A DNA stretch of 64,000 nt from Oscillatoriales cyanobacterium RM2_1_1 (GCA_012033335.1 JAAURB010000004.1:1-64000); one strand, 5' to 3'. Shown: positions 8,098-16,414, numbered from the stretch's first letter. Made by a program: numbers and translations. Notes: a model not told the origin generated them from the sequence alone.

Positions 8098-9271
8098 AAA
8101 GAGTTATTTTGGCTGTCGTGTATTTCAGCGAGAAAGTTCAGAAACAGTTGCTTTTTTTGTATTTTATGCTCGTACTAGAGATATTAAGCAGTGGGTCGGT
8201 ATTCGGCGTGTAGAAGATCATAGTGATGGAACTCAACGTCTGCTTCGTTCTACCCGAAAGAAAGCCATAACAAACTTTTTGAAGTCTGATCCGGTAAACA
8301 CCATACCCAATAACATCCTTCTTGCATTTGAGCCTGGTACTGTCAAATTCACTTCTTTACAAGAGAGACTTGAGGAGTTCTTTCCAGATCAGGATTTAAG
8401 AAATGATTGTGAAGACAGATTGAATTGGGGATGCATAGAGTTTTCTTATAAAAATGATTTGCCAGAGCATCGTCGCCCTGCCTTGGTTGTAGATGGTCAA
8501 CACCGTTTGTATGGAATCTCTGAATTTGCCGATGAAAATATACCATTACTTGTTGTTAGTCTTATAGACGCACCTTTATCAGAGCAGGCTTTTCAATTTG
8601 TTGTCATTAACAATAAAGCAGTTAAAGTACCGACCGATAACGTGAGGTCAATTATTGCTCAAATTGATGAAGAGAAGCTACAGGATCGGTTGCTTAAAGC
8701 AGGTGTTAGATATGGAAACAAATCTCCGATTCTTAGAGAGATTAATGATTCTCTATCAAGCCCATTTAAAGATTTATTAGATTGGTCTTACAACAAAAAA
8801 GGTACAAAGCTGGTTCCTCTTACTGCAATTGAACAATGTCTTCGTTTTTTGAAGGCTGAATTACCTTCTTTAGAAGATGACGAAGATTCTTTAGCTGAAG
8901 TATTTTGTGCTGTATGGAGAGTTATTCAAAAAAGCTATCCAGAACTCTGGGGTAAAGAGAGTAAACTCATGAAAAAGGTTAGCATAAATGCCTTAAATGA
9001 ATTTATTGCAGAACGATTAAAGTTTGCTTGGGAAATGGGTCTTGTCAATATTTTTGATCCACATACCATCGAGCGACAAGTTTTGAATATTACTAATCTT
9101 TTACCTCAGCAATTTTGGGAAGAGGAGTGGTCTATTACAATTCAAGATAATGCCAATGTACGAAAGCTGATTAAAGCAGATTTAGCAACATTAGCAAACA
9201 ATTCTAGGACAAAAGAACCTTGGATGAAAGATTTGGATTTACCCAAAGTTAGCAACAGTGTTGAATTCTAG
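8087..9271 (+). CDS. DGQHR-domain protein (DndB paralog) paired with HNH nuclease
   Basis: The product is 394 residues from the ATG at 8087; a GTG at 8078 would add three. It carries VVDGQHRLYGI at about 134-144, then a conserved VVINNKAVKVPTDNVRSIIA segment, both typical of DndB/DGQHR proteins. It is clearly diverged from the DndB at 6069-7133. It overlaps the end of the HNH gene by 11 bases and is probably made with it. Functions known for this family include control of phosphorothioation and binding of the dnd promoter; here it may regulate or restrain the HNH partner. Codons and base composition match the AT-rich HNH gene. Confidence 0.85.
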   Translation: METKKSYFGCRVFQRESSETVAFFVFYARTRDIKQWVGIRRVEDHSDGTQRLLRSTRKKAITNFLKSDPVNTIPNNILLAFEPGTVKFTSLQERLEEFFPDQDLRNDCEDRLNWGCIEFSYKNDLPEHRRPALVVDGQHRLYGISEFADENIPLLVVSLIDAPLSEQAFQFVVINNKAVKVPTDNVRSIIAQIDEEKLQDRLLKAGVRYGNKSPILREINDSLSSPFKDLLDWSYNKKGTKLVPLTAIEQCLRFLKAELPSLEDDEDSLAEVFCAVWRVIQKSYPELWGKESKLMKKVSINALNEFIAERLKFAWEMGLVNIFDPHTIERQVLNITNLLPQQFWEEEWSITIQDNANVRKLIKADLATLANNSRTKEPWMKDLDLPKVSNSVEF

Positions 9272-9522
9272 CATTTAGGAAGATGCAGAGTAAGAATACT
9301 CATGACTTCGCCTGGATTGGGAGCAGGTAGTAAGGGACTCCAAGAACTGACTTCTGCAAAACCTTTGACATGAAGTGTGTGAATCACATGAGTGACTCCT
9401 TTTTGAGAACCAATTGCCAAAAGCCTAATGACTTCTTTCTCTGGTTGTGGTGATGGGGAAATACTGAGCGTGGCACTAAAGTCAGGAGTTTGAGGAACGT
9501 CTCTCAGAAAACTTGTTTGCAT
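9268..9522 (-). CDS. Conserved small cyanobacterial protein
   Basis: This 84-residue protein has a central segment (EVIRLLAIGSQKGVTHVIHTLHVKGFAE) and a Pro-rich end (WSPLLPAPNPGEVMSILT) that I recognise as recurring in small hypothetical proteins of filamentous cyanobacteria. No function is known. It converges on the DGQHR gene, overlapping its stop by 4 bases, and diverges from the XRE gene. Its resemblance to vertically inherited cyanobacterial proteins makes it a possible native passenger between island modules. Confidence 0.7.
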   Translation of the reverse strand: MQTSFLRDVPQTPDFSATLSISPSPQPEKEVIRLLAIGSQKGVTHVIHTLHVKGFAEVSSWSPLLPAPNPGEVMSILTLHLPKC

Positions 9523-9537
9523 CGGGTTACCAAAAGG

Positions 9538-9626
9538 TTGACACTTTCTATATTAGTAGACCAACTGGTATTCGTCAACCAATTGGCAACTTTTATGGCT
9601 TGTGATCCTCTGCCAGGATCAGACCC
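9538..9626. promoter_or_regulatory. Operator-like palindromes before the XRE gene
   Basis: Two near-identical palindromes, CCAACTGG (9561-9568) and CCAATTGG (9579-9586), lie 18 bases centre to centre, about two helical turns. A TTGACA box is at 9538-9543. Nearer the start codon, GATCCT (9604-9609) and AGGATC (9615-9620) form a perfect 6-bp inverted repeat with a 5-base loop where a ribosome site would be expected; no Shine-Dalgarno is otherwise seen. Autoregulation by the XRE protein is the simplest reading, but unproven. Confidence 0.5.
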
Positions 9627-9875
9627 ATGGGAACAGCAGGCAGAGTTTTAAAGCAAGTTCTAGAAAAGTACGACATCACCCAGTACCGCCTTGCCGCTGT
9701 ATTGCAAACTGAACGTACCAATGTTTACCGCTGGGTGAACGAACATCGAGACCCAACCGCTGAGAAAGTTGTCGATATTGTGAAAGCATTACGAGAACTC
9801 AATCCAAAAGCTGCCCAAGAGTTCGTTCAGCTCTATCTGGGTGATGTTGCTCAAGGCAACGAAGATGGAGTTTAA
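9627..9875 (+). CDS. XRE-family helix-turn-helix regulator
   Basis: The 82-residue product is a single Cro/CI-type HTH domain: VLKQVLEKYDITQYRLAAVLQTERTNVYRWVNEHRDPTAEKVVDIVKAL, with the recognition helix around TNVYRWVNEHRDP. After it come about 25 residues that could support dimerisation. Such proteins often control restriction or toxin genes (C-protein-like). It lies in the middle of the dnd island, convergent with the dnd-associated protein 4 operon by a 22-base gap. Tandem palindromes upstream suggest self-control. Confidence 0.85.
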   Translation: MGTAGRVLKQVLEKYDITQYRLAAVLQTERTNVYRWVNEHRDPTAEKVVDIVKALRELNPKAAQEFVQLYLGDVAQGNEDGV

Positions 9876-9897
9876 GTTCTTAACTCTGTTGCCCTTA

Positions 9898-10359
9898 TCA
9901 AAGTAAGTCTGATAAATCAAACTCTCCTTCAGAATTGGAGCTACTTATTTTCTGTTTGTTAATAAACAGTCGAATCTGTTCAAAGTAGTCTGCTGAACCC
10001 CTAAAAACTTGTGTCAAAATCTCTAATCCGGCATTGGCATATTCTTCAAAGATTTTAATTCGTTCTTCCTCGGCGGATTCATTAGATGCCAGGACTTTCG
10101 GATCATTCTTGGCAGTTATAGCCAGTAAATTGATAACCTGGTCGTATCCTTTATTTGAGAAAATATCTTGACGAATCGGATCGATTTCTTTAGAATATTC
10201 TTGGATTGGCTCTCGCTTTCCATGCTTAGCTCCTAATGCAGCGGCAAATACTAATACATCAACATAACTTTGAAATGCGCCCGTGGTTTCCTCATCAACT
10301 TTCAAATCCTTGATTAACTTTGCCTTATCTTTCGCTACTTTAATTCGTATATCTGCCAT
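9898..10359 (-). CDS. Dnd system-associated protein 4
   Basis: The 153-residue product matches the pattern of the DNA phosphorothioation-associated protein 4 family: basic start MADIRIKVAKDKAKLIKDL, then AFQSYVDVLVFAAALGAKHGKREPI, then a mid-section naming LLAITAKNDPKVL and EEYANAGLEIL. These proteins accompany dnd restriction clusters; the biochemical role is not known to me. Its ATG shares a base with the stop of the preceding Uma2 gene (TAATG), showing translational coupling. The Asp/Ser-rich tail (SSSNSEGEFDLSDLL) is probably disordered. Confidence 0.85.
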   Translation of the reverse strand: MADIRIKVAKDKAKLIKDLKVDEETTGAFQSYVDVLVFAAALGAKHGKREPIQEYSKEIDPIRQDIFSNKGYDQVINLLAITAKNDPKVLASNESAEEERIKIFEEYANAGLEILTQVFRGSADYFEQIRLFINKQKISSSNSEGEFDLSDLL

Positions 10360-11021
10360 TACTTTACCTCTCTAAAAACTTCTAACAACCATCGATTCAC
10401 TGCCCCATCATCCTCCCTTTGACTCCGCTCCAACGCCTCCAACACAACCTTCAACCCCAAACCGGGTAACACCTGAGATTCAGGAATTTGTTTACTCCCC
10501 CCATCTGCCACCGCAAAAACAATCACCTCTCCCAACTTTGCATCCACGACCCAATATTCCTGAACTCCCAACCGTTCATACAGCAGCCGTTTTCGTCCCA
10601 GATCATCATTCAACGTTGTTGATGCAATTTCTACCGCCAGCGTCGGCGGATCAAATTCAGTCACATCAACCGGGCTATCATTTCGAGGCGGAAGCTTCAA
10701 TTCTGAACCAATATAGTAGGCCACATCCGGCTGGCATTCCCGGACTTGAGGATGTCGAAAACTTGTATTCAAATACTCCATAATTGGAATATTATTCAAA
10801 GTTGCAAACAGGCTAATTGTTCTGGCAATTACAGAATTATCATGTCCATGCAGCGGCCCAATTGGTAACAGTTCAATCCTCATCAAGTTCTGATCATAAT
10901 AAAACTTTCCTCGCTGCAATTCGGGTTGATCTGCTAGGTCTAGAAAGTCCTGCCAACTCACCGCGACCCAGGTATCCATCACCCAATTTTGAGATTCAAT
11001 TCGGCTTTCAATCGTCTTCAT
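10359..11021 (-). CDS. Uma2-family (DUF820) PD-(D/E)XK nuclease-fold protein
   Basis: The protein is 220 residues. It has the Uma2/DUF820 layout: PELQRGKFYYD near 33-43, HGHDNSVIARTI, CQPDVAYYIG with Asp99, then PPTLAVEIAS with Glu131, and DDLGRKRLLYERLGVQEYWVVD from about 139. The fold is that of restriction endonucleases. This family is greatly expanded in cyanobacteria, usually without known role. Here the stop codon overlaps the start of dnd-associated protein 4, so this copy is likely part of the Dnd restriction module and not a stray member. Its final residues are VFREVK. Confidence 0.85.
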   Translation of the reverse strand: MKTIESRIESQNWVMDTWVAVSWQDFLDLADQPELQRGKFYYDQNLMRIELLPIGPLHGHDNSVIARTISLFATLNNIPIMEYLNTSFRHPQVRECQPDVAYYIGSELKLPPRNDSPVDVTEFDPPTLAVEIASTTLNDDLGRKRLLYERLGVQEYWVVDAKLGEVIVFAVADGGSKQIPESQVLPGLGLKVVLEALERSQREDDGAVNRWLLEVFREVK

Positions 11022-11074
11022 CTTTCAACGTTTAAATTCTGAGCAAAAATGAGCAATCCGAAATGCTTGATTCT

Positions 11075-11100
11075 GGATTCCTGCCGACACGGGAATGACA
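11075..11100. repeat. REP-like palindrome, copy 2
   Basis: This imperfect palindrome of the GGATTCC...GGGAATGAC type lies between the Uma2 gene and the HsdR-N-like nuclease gene. It is in the reverse orientation relative to copy 1. It could act as a terminator or stabilising hairpin between the two coupled gene pairs. Confidence 0.7.
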
Positions 11101-11111
11101 GGAAGTAGGCT

Positions 11112-11753
11112 CTATGCGGGAATATCATGAATGACCTCCGCTCCCAACCGTTTCAAAACTTGCAACACCTCATATAATTCATTCTCCGGATTCACCAACG
11201 AAAACAACCGAGAATTTCCATATTCTGCTGTCGGCTGACGAGTCGCTTTTAAAAATAAAAATTCATTCCCGTTCGTAATCATGCCAAAAGTTGGCGGCTC
11301 TGTCCCTGGATTTCCCAGCATGTAGGCCAAAGCCTGAGGAATCGCTCGCGTCACCGCAAAATCACTCCGCTTCGACTCAATCACCAGCAACCAAAGACGT
11401 TGCTTCAACACCAACACATCAATTCGTCCTCGAATCACCAGTCCCTCATCTTCCAGCACCACCTCCACACTCGTTTCCGTCTCCATCCGAAAGGGCCAAT
11501 GATAAAACCCTGCCAAATCCAACAACGGCGCAAGCACCACCATCTTCACGCTGTTTTCCAGGAGCGGGGGGTCTGCCATCAGCGCCACAAAATTTGCCTT
11601 GACCCGATCCAGCGCCTCCTGTTCAACCGAGCTTAATTCCAGATGCGGTTCAGACCACTCAGAAAAAAAGTTAGAATTCTGAGTCTGCTGCAACCCAAAC
11701 GACTGCTGGAGATGGCGCAGCGTCACTTCATTGGCCGGAATTGTTTGCACCAT
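11112..11753 (-). CDS. HsdR-N-like PD-(D/E)XK restriction endonuclease
   Basis: This 213-residue protein resembles the N-terminal nuclease domain of type I restriction subunit R. The catalytic pattern is clear: GRIDVLV with Asp112, then LLVIESKR with Glu126 and Lys128, followed by FAVTRAIPQALAYML. There is no helicase domain, so it is a standalone nuclease. The start is set at the ATG 10 bases after GAGGAG; a TTG at 11771 overlaps the stop of the ATPase gene upstream. The overlap indicates joint translation with the DndD-like ATPase, which probably supplies the motor or DNA clamp. Likely role: cleavage of DNA lacking phosphorothioates; that is inference. Confidence 0.82.
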   Translation of the reverse strand: MVQTIPANEVTLRHLQQSFGLQQTQNSNFFSEWSEPHLELSSVEQEALDRVKANFVALMADPPLLENSVKMVVLAPLLDLAGFYHWPFRMETETSVEVVLEDEGLVIRGRIDVLVLKQRLWLLVIESKRSDFAVTRAIPQALAYMLGNPGTEPPTFGMITNGNEFLFLKATRQPTAEYGNSRLFSLVNPENELYEVLQVLKRLGAEVIHDIPA

Positions 11754-11767
11754 TTGTCTAAAGCTCC

Positions 11768-13837
11768 TCAACTGACTTCTAAAATTTCAGTATATTCAAA
11801 CTCATTCGGACTCAACCTAACTAATGGATAGGACTGCCCGCTGAGTTCAATCTGATCGCCCTCAGACTCCTCCAATTTTGGCGAGTTGTAAACCAGAACA
11901 TATTCTTGGCCAATGTGCGATCGCATCTCCGCTTCTACCTCTCCCCGCCATTGCGTCTTACTCGCCAGAATCACCAGTTGATTTGCCAAAGTTGGCAGAG
12001 ACTGGGCAACTCGTCTGCGATAGATTTCATCCAAACTGCCAAACGGAGAATCCATCACCATCGGAAATGTACCGCTATCTGGCCCCATCAACAGTCCCGA
12101 TTGATCTTCACTCCACTCCCGCACCCGATCAATAATTGCACAAATAAAAGACAAACTGAGAACCTGATTTTCTCCCGTTGAAGCCGCCACCGGAGAATCT
12201 GGGCCTGTTGTTGCTTCTACTAAAGTTAACTCATATTTCTCTGTTAATTTTGGCCGGTAAGGGGCGACAATAATCTTGCCAAAAATCTCCTGAATTCGCT
12301 TTTCAAGCTCAACTCGAAACACTTTGTCGATCCGATTTTGTACGTCCTTAAGCCGCTCAATCGCATCTTCTGTTGCAGCAATCCGCCGTTGAGTCAGGGC
12401 TTGCTTTTCCTCTTTTAATTCTAATTTTTTAATCTCTTCACTCAGTTGCCGAGCGTCAGATTCGCTATTTTTAATCTTCTGTTGATTTGCCCCAAGTTGT
12501 TGATTCAATTCCTTGATTTTGTCTTCATATTCCTTCAGCTTATTCTCAATCTGGCGAATATCCTCAATCGGATTACCTTTGAGCTTTTCATGGATTTCAT
12601 CTAACTCTCTTTGAATCTGTGAAAGGGAGTTTCTCAGTTGATGAATATTAGCTTGTTCCTGATCGATTTCCTGCCAGAACTGAGGCACTTGTTTGTCAAT
12701 CGTTTCTACCTGTGCCCCCATCCGAATCACGGTTTCTTCCACATCTGCCAACCCCGCCTTTTCCTTGTAGGCTTGAACATGATGATGGGGTTGTTCTCCT
12801 GGAAGCAATTCAGCCCCGCAAATACACCGCCCCTGCTCCAACAAATCCTCGACAAACTGTTGCTTAATCCCGGCTGGTAATTCACCCCGTTGCCGTAGCC
12901 TCTCGGACAATGCTCGAAATTTAGTAGTCACCTCTGTCAGCATTACCGTGTAACCTTTGGTGGAAACGGCTACTTGTAAATTGGTCTTGCTCTGTTTCAG
13001 CTTGTCTTGAGTCGCCCGCTGTTGTCCTTCTAAATTCTCTCGCCGTTGTTGGATTTCTTTAACCGCATCTAGCTCTCGCAATTTCTGGCTGGTTGCTTGT
13101 TTGATTTCCTCAAAGTGTTTCAGTTCTGACTCGATACGTTCTTGTTCAGTTTGAGCAGCCTCAATGTCTGTTTCCAACTTTTGTTTCTGTTGCAACAGCT
13201 TTTGAGTTTCTGGACTACCAATACTTTTGAGTTCCTGTTCCAAAGATCTGCGAGCTTCTCCCAAGTGTCTAATAGAGCGACTTATCACCTCCAGTCCCAG
13301 GAGAGTTTTTGTGGCTTCAGCAATCTCTTTCTTCTTGTCTGAACGCACAATTTGCTCAATGCGTTCTCCATCAAAAAAGAAATATTGATGCAAACTCACG
13401 GGCAAAATCCGACCGATTACATCCTCTGGATCACCAGGGGGAGAGATGGAGCGCCCATCAGGTTCGATCAGTTGAATCTCAAGTTTACTTTTACTCAAGG
13501 AGTGACTGGTTTGATTAAATTGGCACTGCCGCCGCATCCGATAACGTTTTTCGGCGTGCTCAAACTCTACTTTCACCCAACATTCAACAGGTTCTTGACC
13601 TTTACTTTCAGCGATCGCCCGTTTATTCACCAGTTGTTCCGGAGAGGCAAAAGCCGCAGAAAATTTGCCATCCCCATACAGCACCCAGATAAAAGCATTT
13701 AATAAACTGGTTTTGCCGCCGCCATTATTGCCGTGAATAACGGTAATTTTGTGGGGTTCACCTGCGGCCAAGCTAATTTGAGGAGTCTCACCGTAGAATT
13801 GCCGAAAATTAAACAGTCTGAGGGAGGTTAGTTTCAT
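11768..13837 (-). CDS. Second DndD/SbcC-like ATPase coupled to a nuclease
   Basis: The 689-residue protein is an SMC/Rad50-type ATPase: LFNFRQFYGE near the start, Walker A GNNGGGKTS at 36-44, a long coiled coil, a midpoint CICGAELLPGE that could form a reduced zinc-hook-like turn, the signature STGENQVLSLS, and the Walker B/D-loop VMDSPFGSLDE. The last ~60 residues form a small extra domain. It differs from the locus DndD in hook and C-terminus. The preferred start is the ATG at 13837; a TTG three codons upstream is possible. Its TGA overlaps the next gene's TTG. It resembles ATPase-nuclease defence pairs in which the ATPase senses DNA ends or state. Confidence 0.87.
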   Translation of the reverse strand: MKLTSLRLFNFRQFYGETPQISLAAGEPHKITVIHGNNGGGKTSLLNAFIWVLYGDGKFSAAFASPEQLVNKRAIAESKGQEPVECWVKVEFEHAEKRYRMRRQCQFNQTSHSLSKSKLEIQLIEPDGRSISPPGDPEDVIGRILPVSLHQYFFFDGERIEQIVRSDKKKEIAEATKTLLGLEVISRSIRHLGEARRSLEQELKSIGSPETQKLLQQKQKLETDIEAAQTEQERIESELKHFEEIKQATSQKLRELDAVKEIQQRRENLEGQQRATQDKLKQSKTNLQVAVSTKGYTVMLTEVTTKFRALSERLRQRGELPAGIKQQFVEDLLEQGRCICGAELLPGEQPHHHVQAYKEKAGLADVEETVIRMGAQVETIDKQVPQFWQEIDQEQANIHQLRNSLSQIQRELDEIHEKLKGNPIEDIRQIENKLKEYEDKIKELNQQLGANQQKIKNSESDARQLSEEIKKLELKEEKQALTQRRIAATEDAIERLKDVQNRIDKVFRVELEKRIQEIFGKIIVAPYRPKLTEKYELTLVEATTGPDSPVAASTGENQVLSLSFICAIIDRVREWSEDQSGLLMGPDSGTFPMVMDSPFGSLDEIYRRRVAQSLPTLANQLVILASKTQWRGEVEAEMRSHIGQEYVLVYNSPKLEESEGDQIELSGQSYPLVRLSPNEFEYTEILEVS

Positions 13838-13928
13838 AAAGAGCAATAAGAGTAAAGGAATACAAAGCCTGAGCCAAGCTAGTGCATTGTCAAGATTTAA
13901 ATTGTGAAGGGTATCACTTCGGTTTCTT

Positions 13929-13954
13929 GGATTCCCGCGTAGGCGGGAACGACG
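13929..13954. repeat. REP-like palindrome, copy 3
   Basis: This is the best-formed copy: TTCCCGC, four bases, GCGGGAA. It lies in the 172-base spacer between the 59-aa gene and the DndD-like ATPase gene. It shares orientation with copy 2. Confidence 0.75.
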
Positions 13955-14009
13955 TTATCTATAAAATCAAATTTGACTCAGCACTAGACTCAATCACACC
14001 GACTTGAAC

Positions 14010-14189
14010 TTACTGAACAGCCTGTTTAATAATCTTTAAAATGTCCTCATTCACACCACGGAGTTTCTGTTGATATTGTCGATCTTTTTCGAGTTTCAGC
14101 ACCTTTTCAATAATCTCTCGCACTTCAGCAGGAGCTGTCCTAATAGGTTCCTGAATGCATGAATGTGTCAGTTCTTTTGGTTTTGGCAT
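14010..14189 (-). CDS. 59-residue helical protein inside the restriction cluster
   Basis: Reading the minus strand from the ATG at 14187-14189 to the TAA at 14010-14012 gives 59 residues beginning MPKPKELTHSC and ending in IIKQAVQ. The middle (PAEVREIIEKVLKLEKDRQYQQKLRG) should form one charged helix. It begins 11 bases after the stop of the restriction enzyme gene, so it is probably translated from the same message. Family is not recognised. The tight spacing, basic start and helix suggest a small subunit or a regulator/antitoxin-like partner, but nothing more can be said. Confidence 0.55.
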   Translation of the reverse strand: MPKPKELTHSCIQEPIRTAPAEVREIIEKVLKLEKDRQYQQKLRGVNEDILKIIKQAVQ

Positions 14190-14200
14190 GATGTTTTCGT

Positions 14201-16339
14201 CTACATATCTAACAGACCATAACGCCGCTGGAGGTCTAATAATTGAACTCTAGCTTCACCCGAATTATCAGCTAAATCAGCAAATTCAACAAATCGCCTG
14301 AGTTCTTTACGCAGCAAATTCCGCTCTATTTCTAAAGATTCCCTGCCCAAGTCGGGAGGCGATACAATCAGGTCAAAAATTTCTGCCCGTTGTTTGTTGG
14401 GATGAGGTCGCAAGATGCGTCCCCGGCGCTGAATAAATTGGCGGGGATTGCTGCTACTAGCCAGGATAACGGCTGTGCGGGTGGCAGGAATATCCACTCC
14501 TTCGTCCAAACAGCGAATCGCCACTAACCCTTGCAGTTCTCCCGTCTCAAACTGTTGGCGCAAATCCTCTCGTTCATCCAGAGTCGTCTCAGCGGTGTAG
14601 GTGTTGATCCGATATCCTAGTTCATATCCCAAGATTTTAGTAACGGCCTCCAGTTGACGCTGGCCCTCTTCACTGGGTTCATGCTCAACCCTGCCATCCC
14701 CACAATAAATCAGAGTATGAGTCGAGTCCAGCCGCTGACTCATCAAGTTTCGCAGGGCTGCGAGTTTATTGGTGGCAGCCCCAATTAACCGGGCTCGCTG
14801 CATCAACAGTGGAGTTAAGGCTTCATTGTCCTCATCTTCACCTCCGGTTGCAATGACTCGACCAATTTTGGCTGTCAGTTCTGCATAGATGTTAATTTCC
14901 GACTCTGTCAGTTCCACCAGAATCGGATAGTACAAGTAATGCACCAAAGCCCCCTGCTGAATGGCATCCTTGAGGGTGAATTCTGGCTCCAACACGTCCC
15001 CAAAGTAGTCTAATAACGCCTCTGTTCCCATTTCATCAAAGTAGCGTTCTGGCGTGGCAGACAAGGCTAATCGCAACCCAATATTGCGGGGTAAGCTTTG
15101 CTCTAGCTGTTTTGCACCCAGATTGTGCGCTTCGTCCCCAATGATTAACGTGCTTTTGGGAAAGTAGGGCAGTTGGGATTGAAACCCTGAACTCATCAAT
15201 GTGGCATTGGTGGTAATTACGGTTACAAAAGATTGATGACCCGAACGGACACTTAACAGTTGACTAGAGAGTTCACTTTGCCAAATCCGAACACTTTCAT
15301 AAGCCAGAATTGGCTTCAGTCCAAACTTTTGACACTCCCGTTCCCACTGTTTCACCAGATGGCGAAACGGACAGACTACAATTAACGCCTGAAGCTGAAT
15401 TTTTTGATAGAGTTTTGCGGCGATCGCCAAAGCCGTAATTGTTTTCCCGCTCCCCGTCGCCATTTTCAAAGTTCCCCGTCCTTTGTTGGCAAACCAGTTA
15501 TCAACCGCCTGTTGCTGATAGGAGCGCAATTCTAAACCGTTGGGCAAGATCGGAACACCGACTGGCTGAGTGAAAGGGGTTGAAGGATTGAACTGATAAC
15601 TACCGACGGTTGATCGAACTCGTGGTTCTTGAGTTGGGGGTTGCTCTGGACAATATTTGAGGAGAGAACGTCTGGCTGCTTCCGGAAACGCTAAAATTTC
15701 TAAATTGGGAGTTTGATTCTGCCAGAGTCGCTGGAAATTCAGAACTTTTTCAGCAACGCGATCCCGGTCTGACTCTTTCCAGGAGCGAAACACATCAATA
15801 CATTCAAAATTATTTACCAGAGCATGAGCACTTTCATTAGCTGACCCCGTGAAAACCACCTGATCCCCGACTGAATCCGTGAAAATTCCCAGCTTTTCGT
15901 GATAAATACCGCAGTACCGCATCTCTTGAGGTACTGCGAGCTTGATTTCTAGAATGCCTTGACTGAGTAACCAGGCCAAACACGCCAAGCGATCTTGAAC
16001 GATTTGGGCAAATTCCTGTTCCAGCTCTCGTTGAATTGCAGCCGCGATCACGGTTTCTCGCTGCTTTAATCCTGTAGCGATCGCTTCAATATCTTCAGCA
16101 GACAAGTTGGGAGAAGCCACTAATCGCATTTTTCCCTTAGATCGGACAAATGCCGTTAATCCCTGAGCTACCAGTGCCAAAGCTGTGCTGGAGAAAAATC
16201 CCACGGCTCGATCATATTGATTGGCTCTGGTTAAATTGGGGAGATAAAAATCCTCTAGCAAACCCTGGCAATATTGAGAGCTAGCAACTAGGCCATCGCT
16301 GCGATACTGATTCTGTAGTGCTAACTCCCTTAGACCCAT
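14201..16339 (-). CDS. Dnd system restriction enzyme (PLD nuclease + DEAH helicase)
   Basis: From the ATG at 16339 the protein has 712 residues. The N-terminal part is phospholipase D-like: AVGFFSSTA near 45, IYHEKLGIF with an HxK at 147-149 and FTGSANES at 163-170. It joins a superfamily-2 helicase: MATGSGKTITAL (motif I, 293-304), GDEAH (401-405), LSATPE, and QRRGRILRPH (motif VI). This is the domain order of the DNA phosphorothioation restriction enzyme family. It probably translocates on and cuts DNA without the modification. A TTG nine codons upstream could also serve as start. It lies downstream of the methyltransferase-like gene. Confidence 0.9.
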   Translation of the reverse strand: MGLRELALQNQYRSDGLVASSQYCQGLLEDFYLPNLTRANQYDRAVGFFSSTALALVAQGLTAFVRSKGKMRLVASPNLSAEDIEAIATGLKQRETVIAAAIQRELEQEFAQIVQDRLACLAWLLSQGILEIKLAVPQEMRYCGIYHEKLGIFTDSVGDQVVFTGSANESAHALVNNFECIDVFRSWKESDRDRVAEKVLNFQRLWQNQTPNLEILAFPEAARRSLLKYCPEQPPTQEPRVRSTVGSYQFNPSTPFTQPVGVPILPNGLELRSYQQQAVDNWFANKGRGTLKMATGSGKTITALAIAAKLYQKIQLQALIVVCPFRHLVKQWERECQKFGLKPILAYESVRIWQSELSSQLLSVRSGHQSFVTVITTNATLMSSGFQSQLPYFPKSTLIIGDEAHNLGAKQLEQSLPRNIGLRLALSATPERYFDEMGTEALLDYFGDVLEPEFTLKDAIQQGALVHYLYYPILVELTESEINIYAELTAKIGRVIATGGEDEDNEALTPLLMQRARLIGAATNKLAALRNLMSQRLDSTHTLIYCGDGRVEHEPSEEGQRQLEAVTKILGYELGYRINTYTAETTLDEREDLRQQFETGELQGLVAIRCLDEGVDIPATRTAVILASSSNPRQFIQRRGRILRPHPNKQRAEIFDLIVSPPDLGRESLEIERNLLRKELRRFVEFADLADNSGEARVQLLDLQRRYGLLDM

Positions 16340-16414
16340 TGATGAGTGACCAGCCTGAAGGTACAACTTTATGTTGGCTTAATCTGGTTGTTCTTGCAAG
16401 ACAATTGTGTCACA

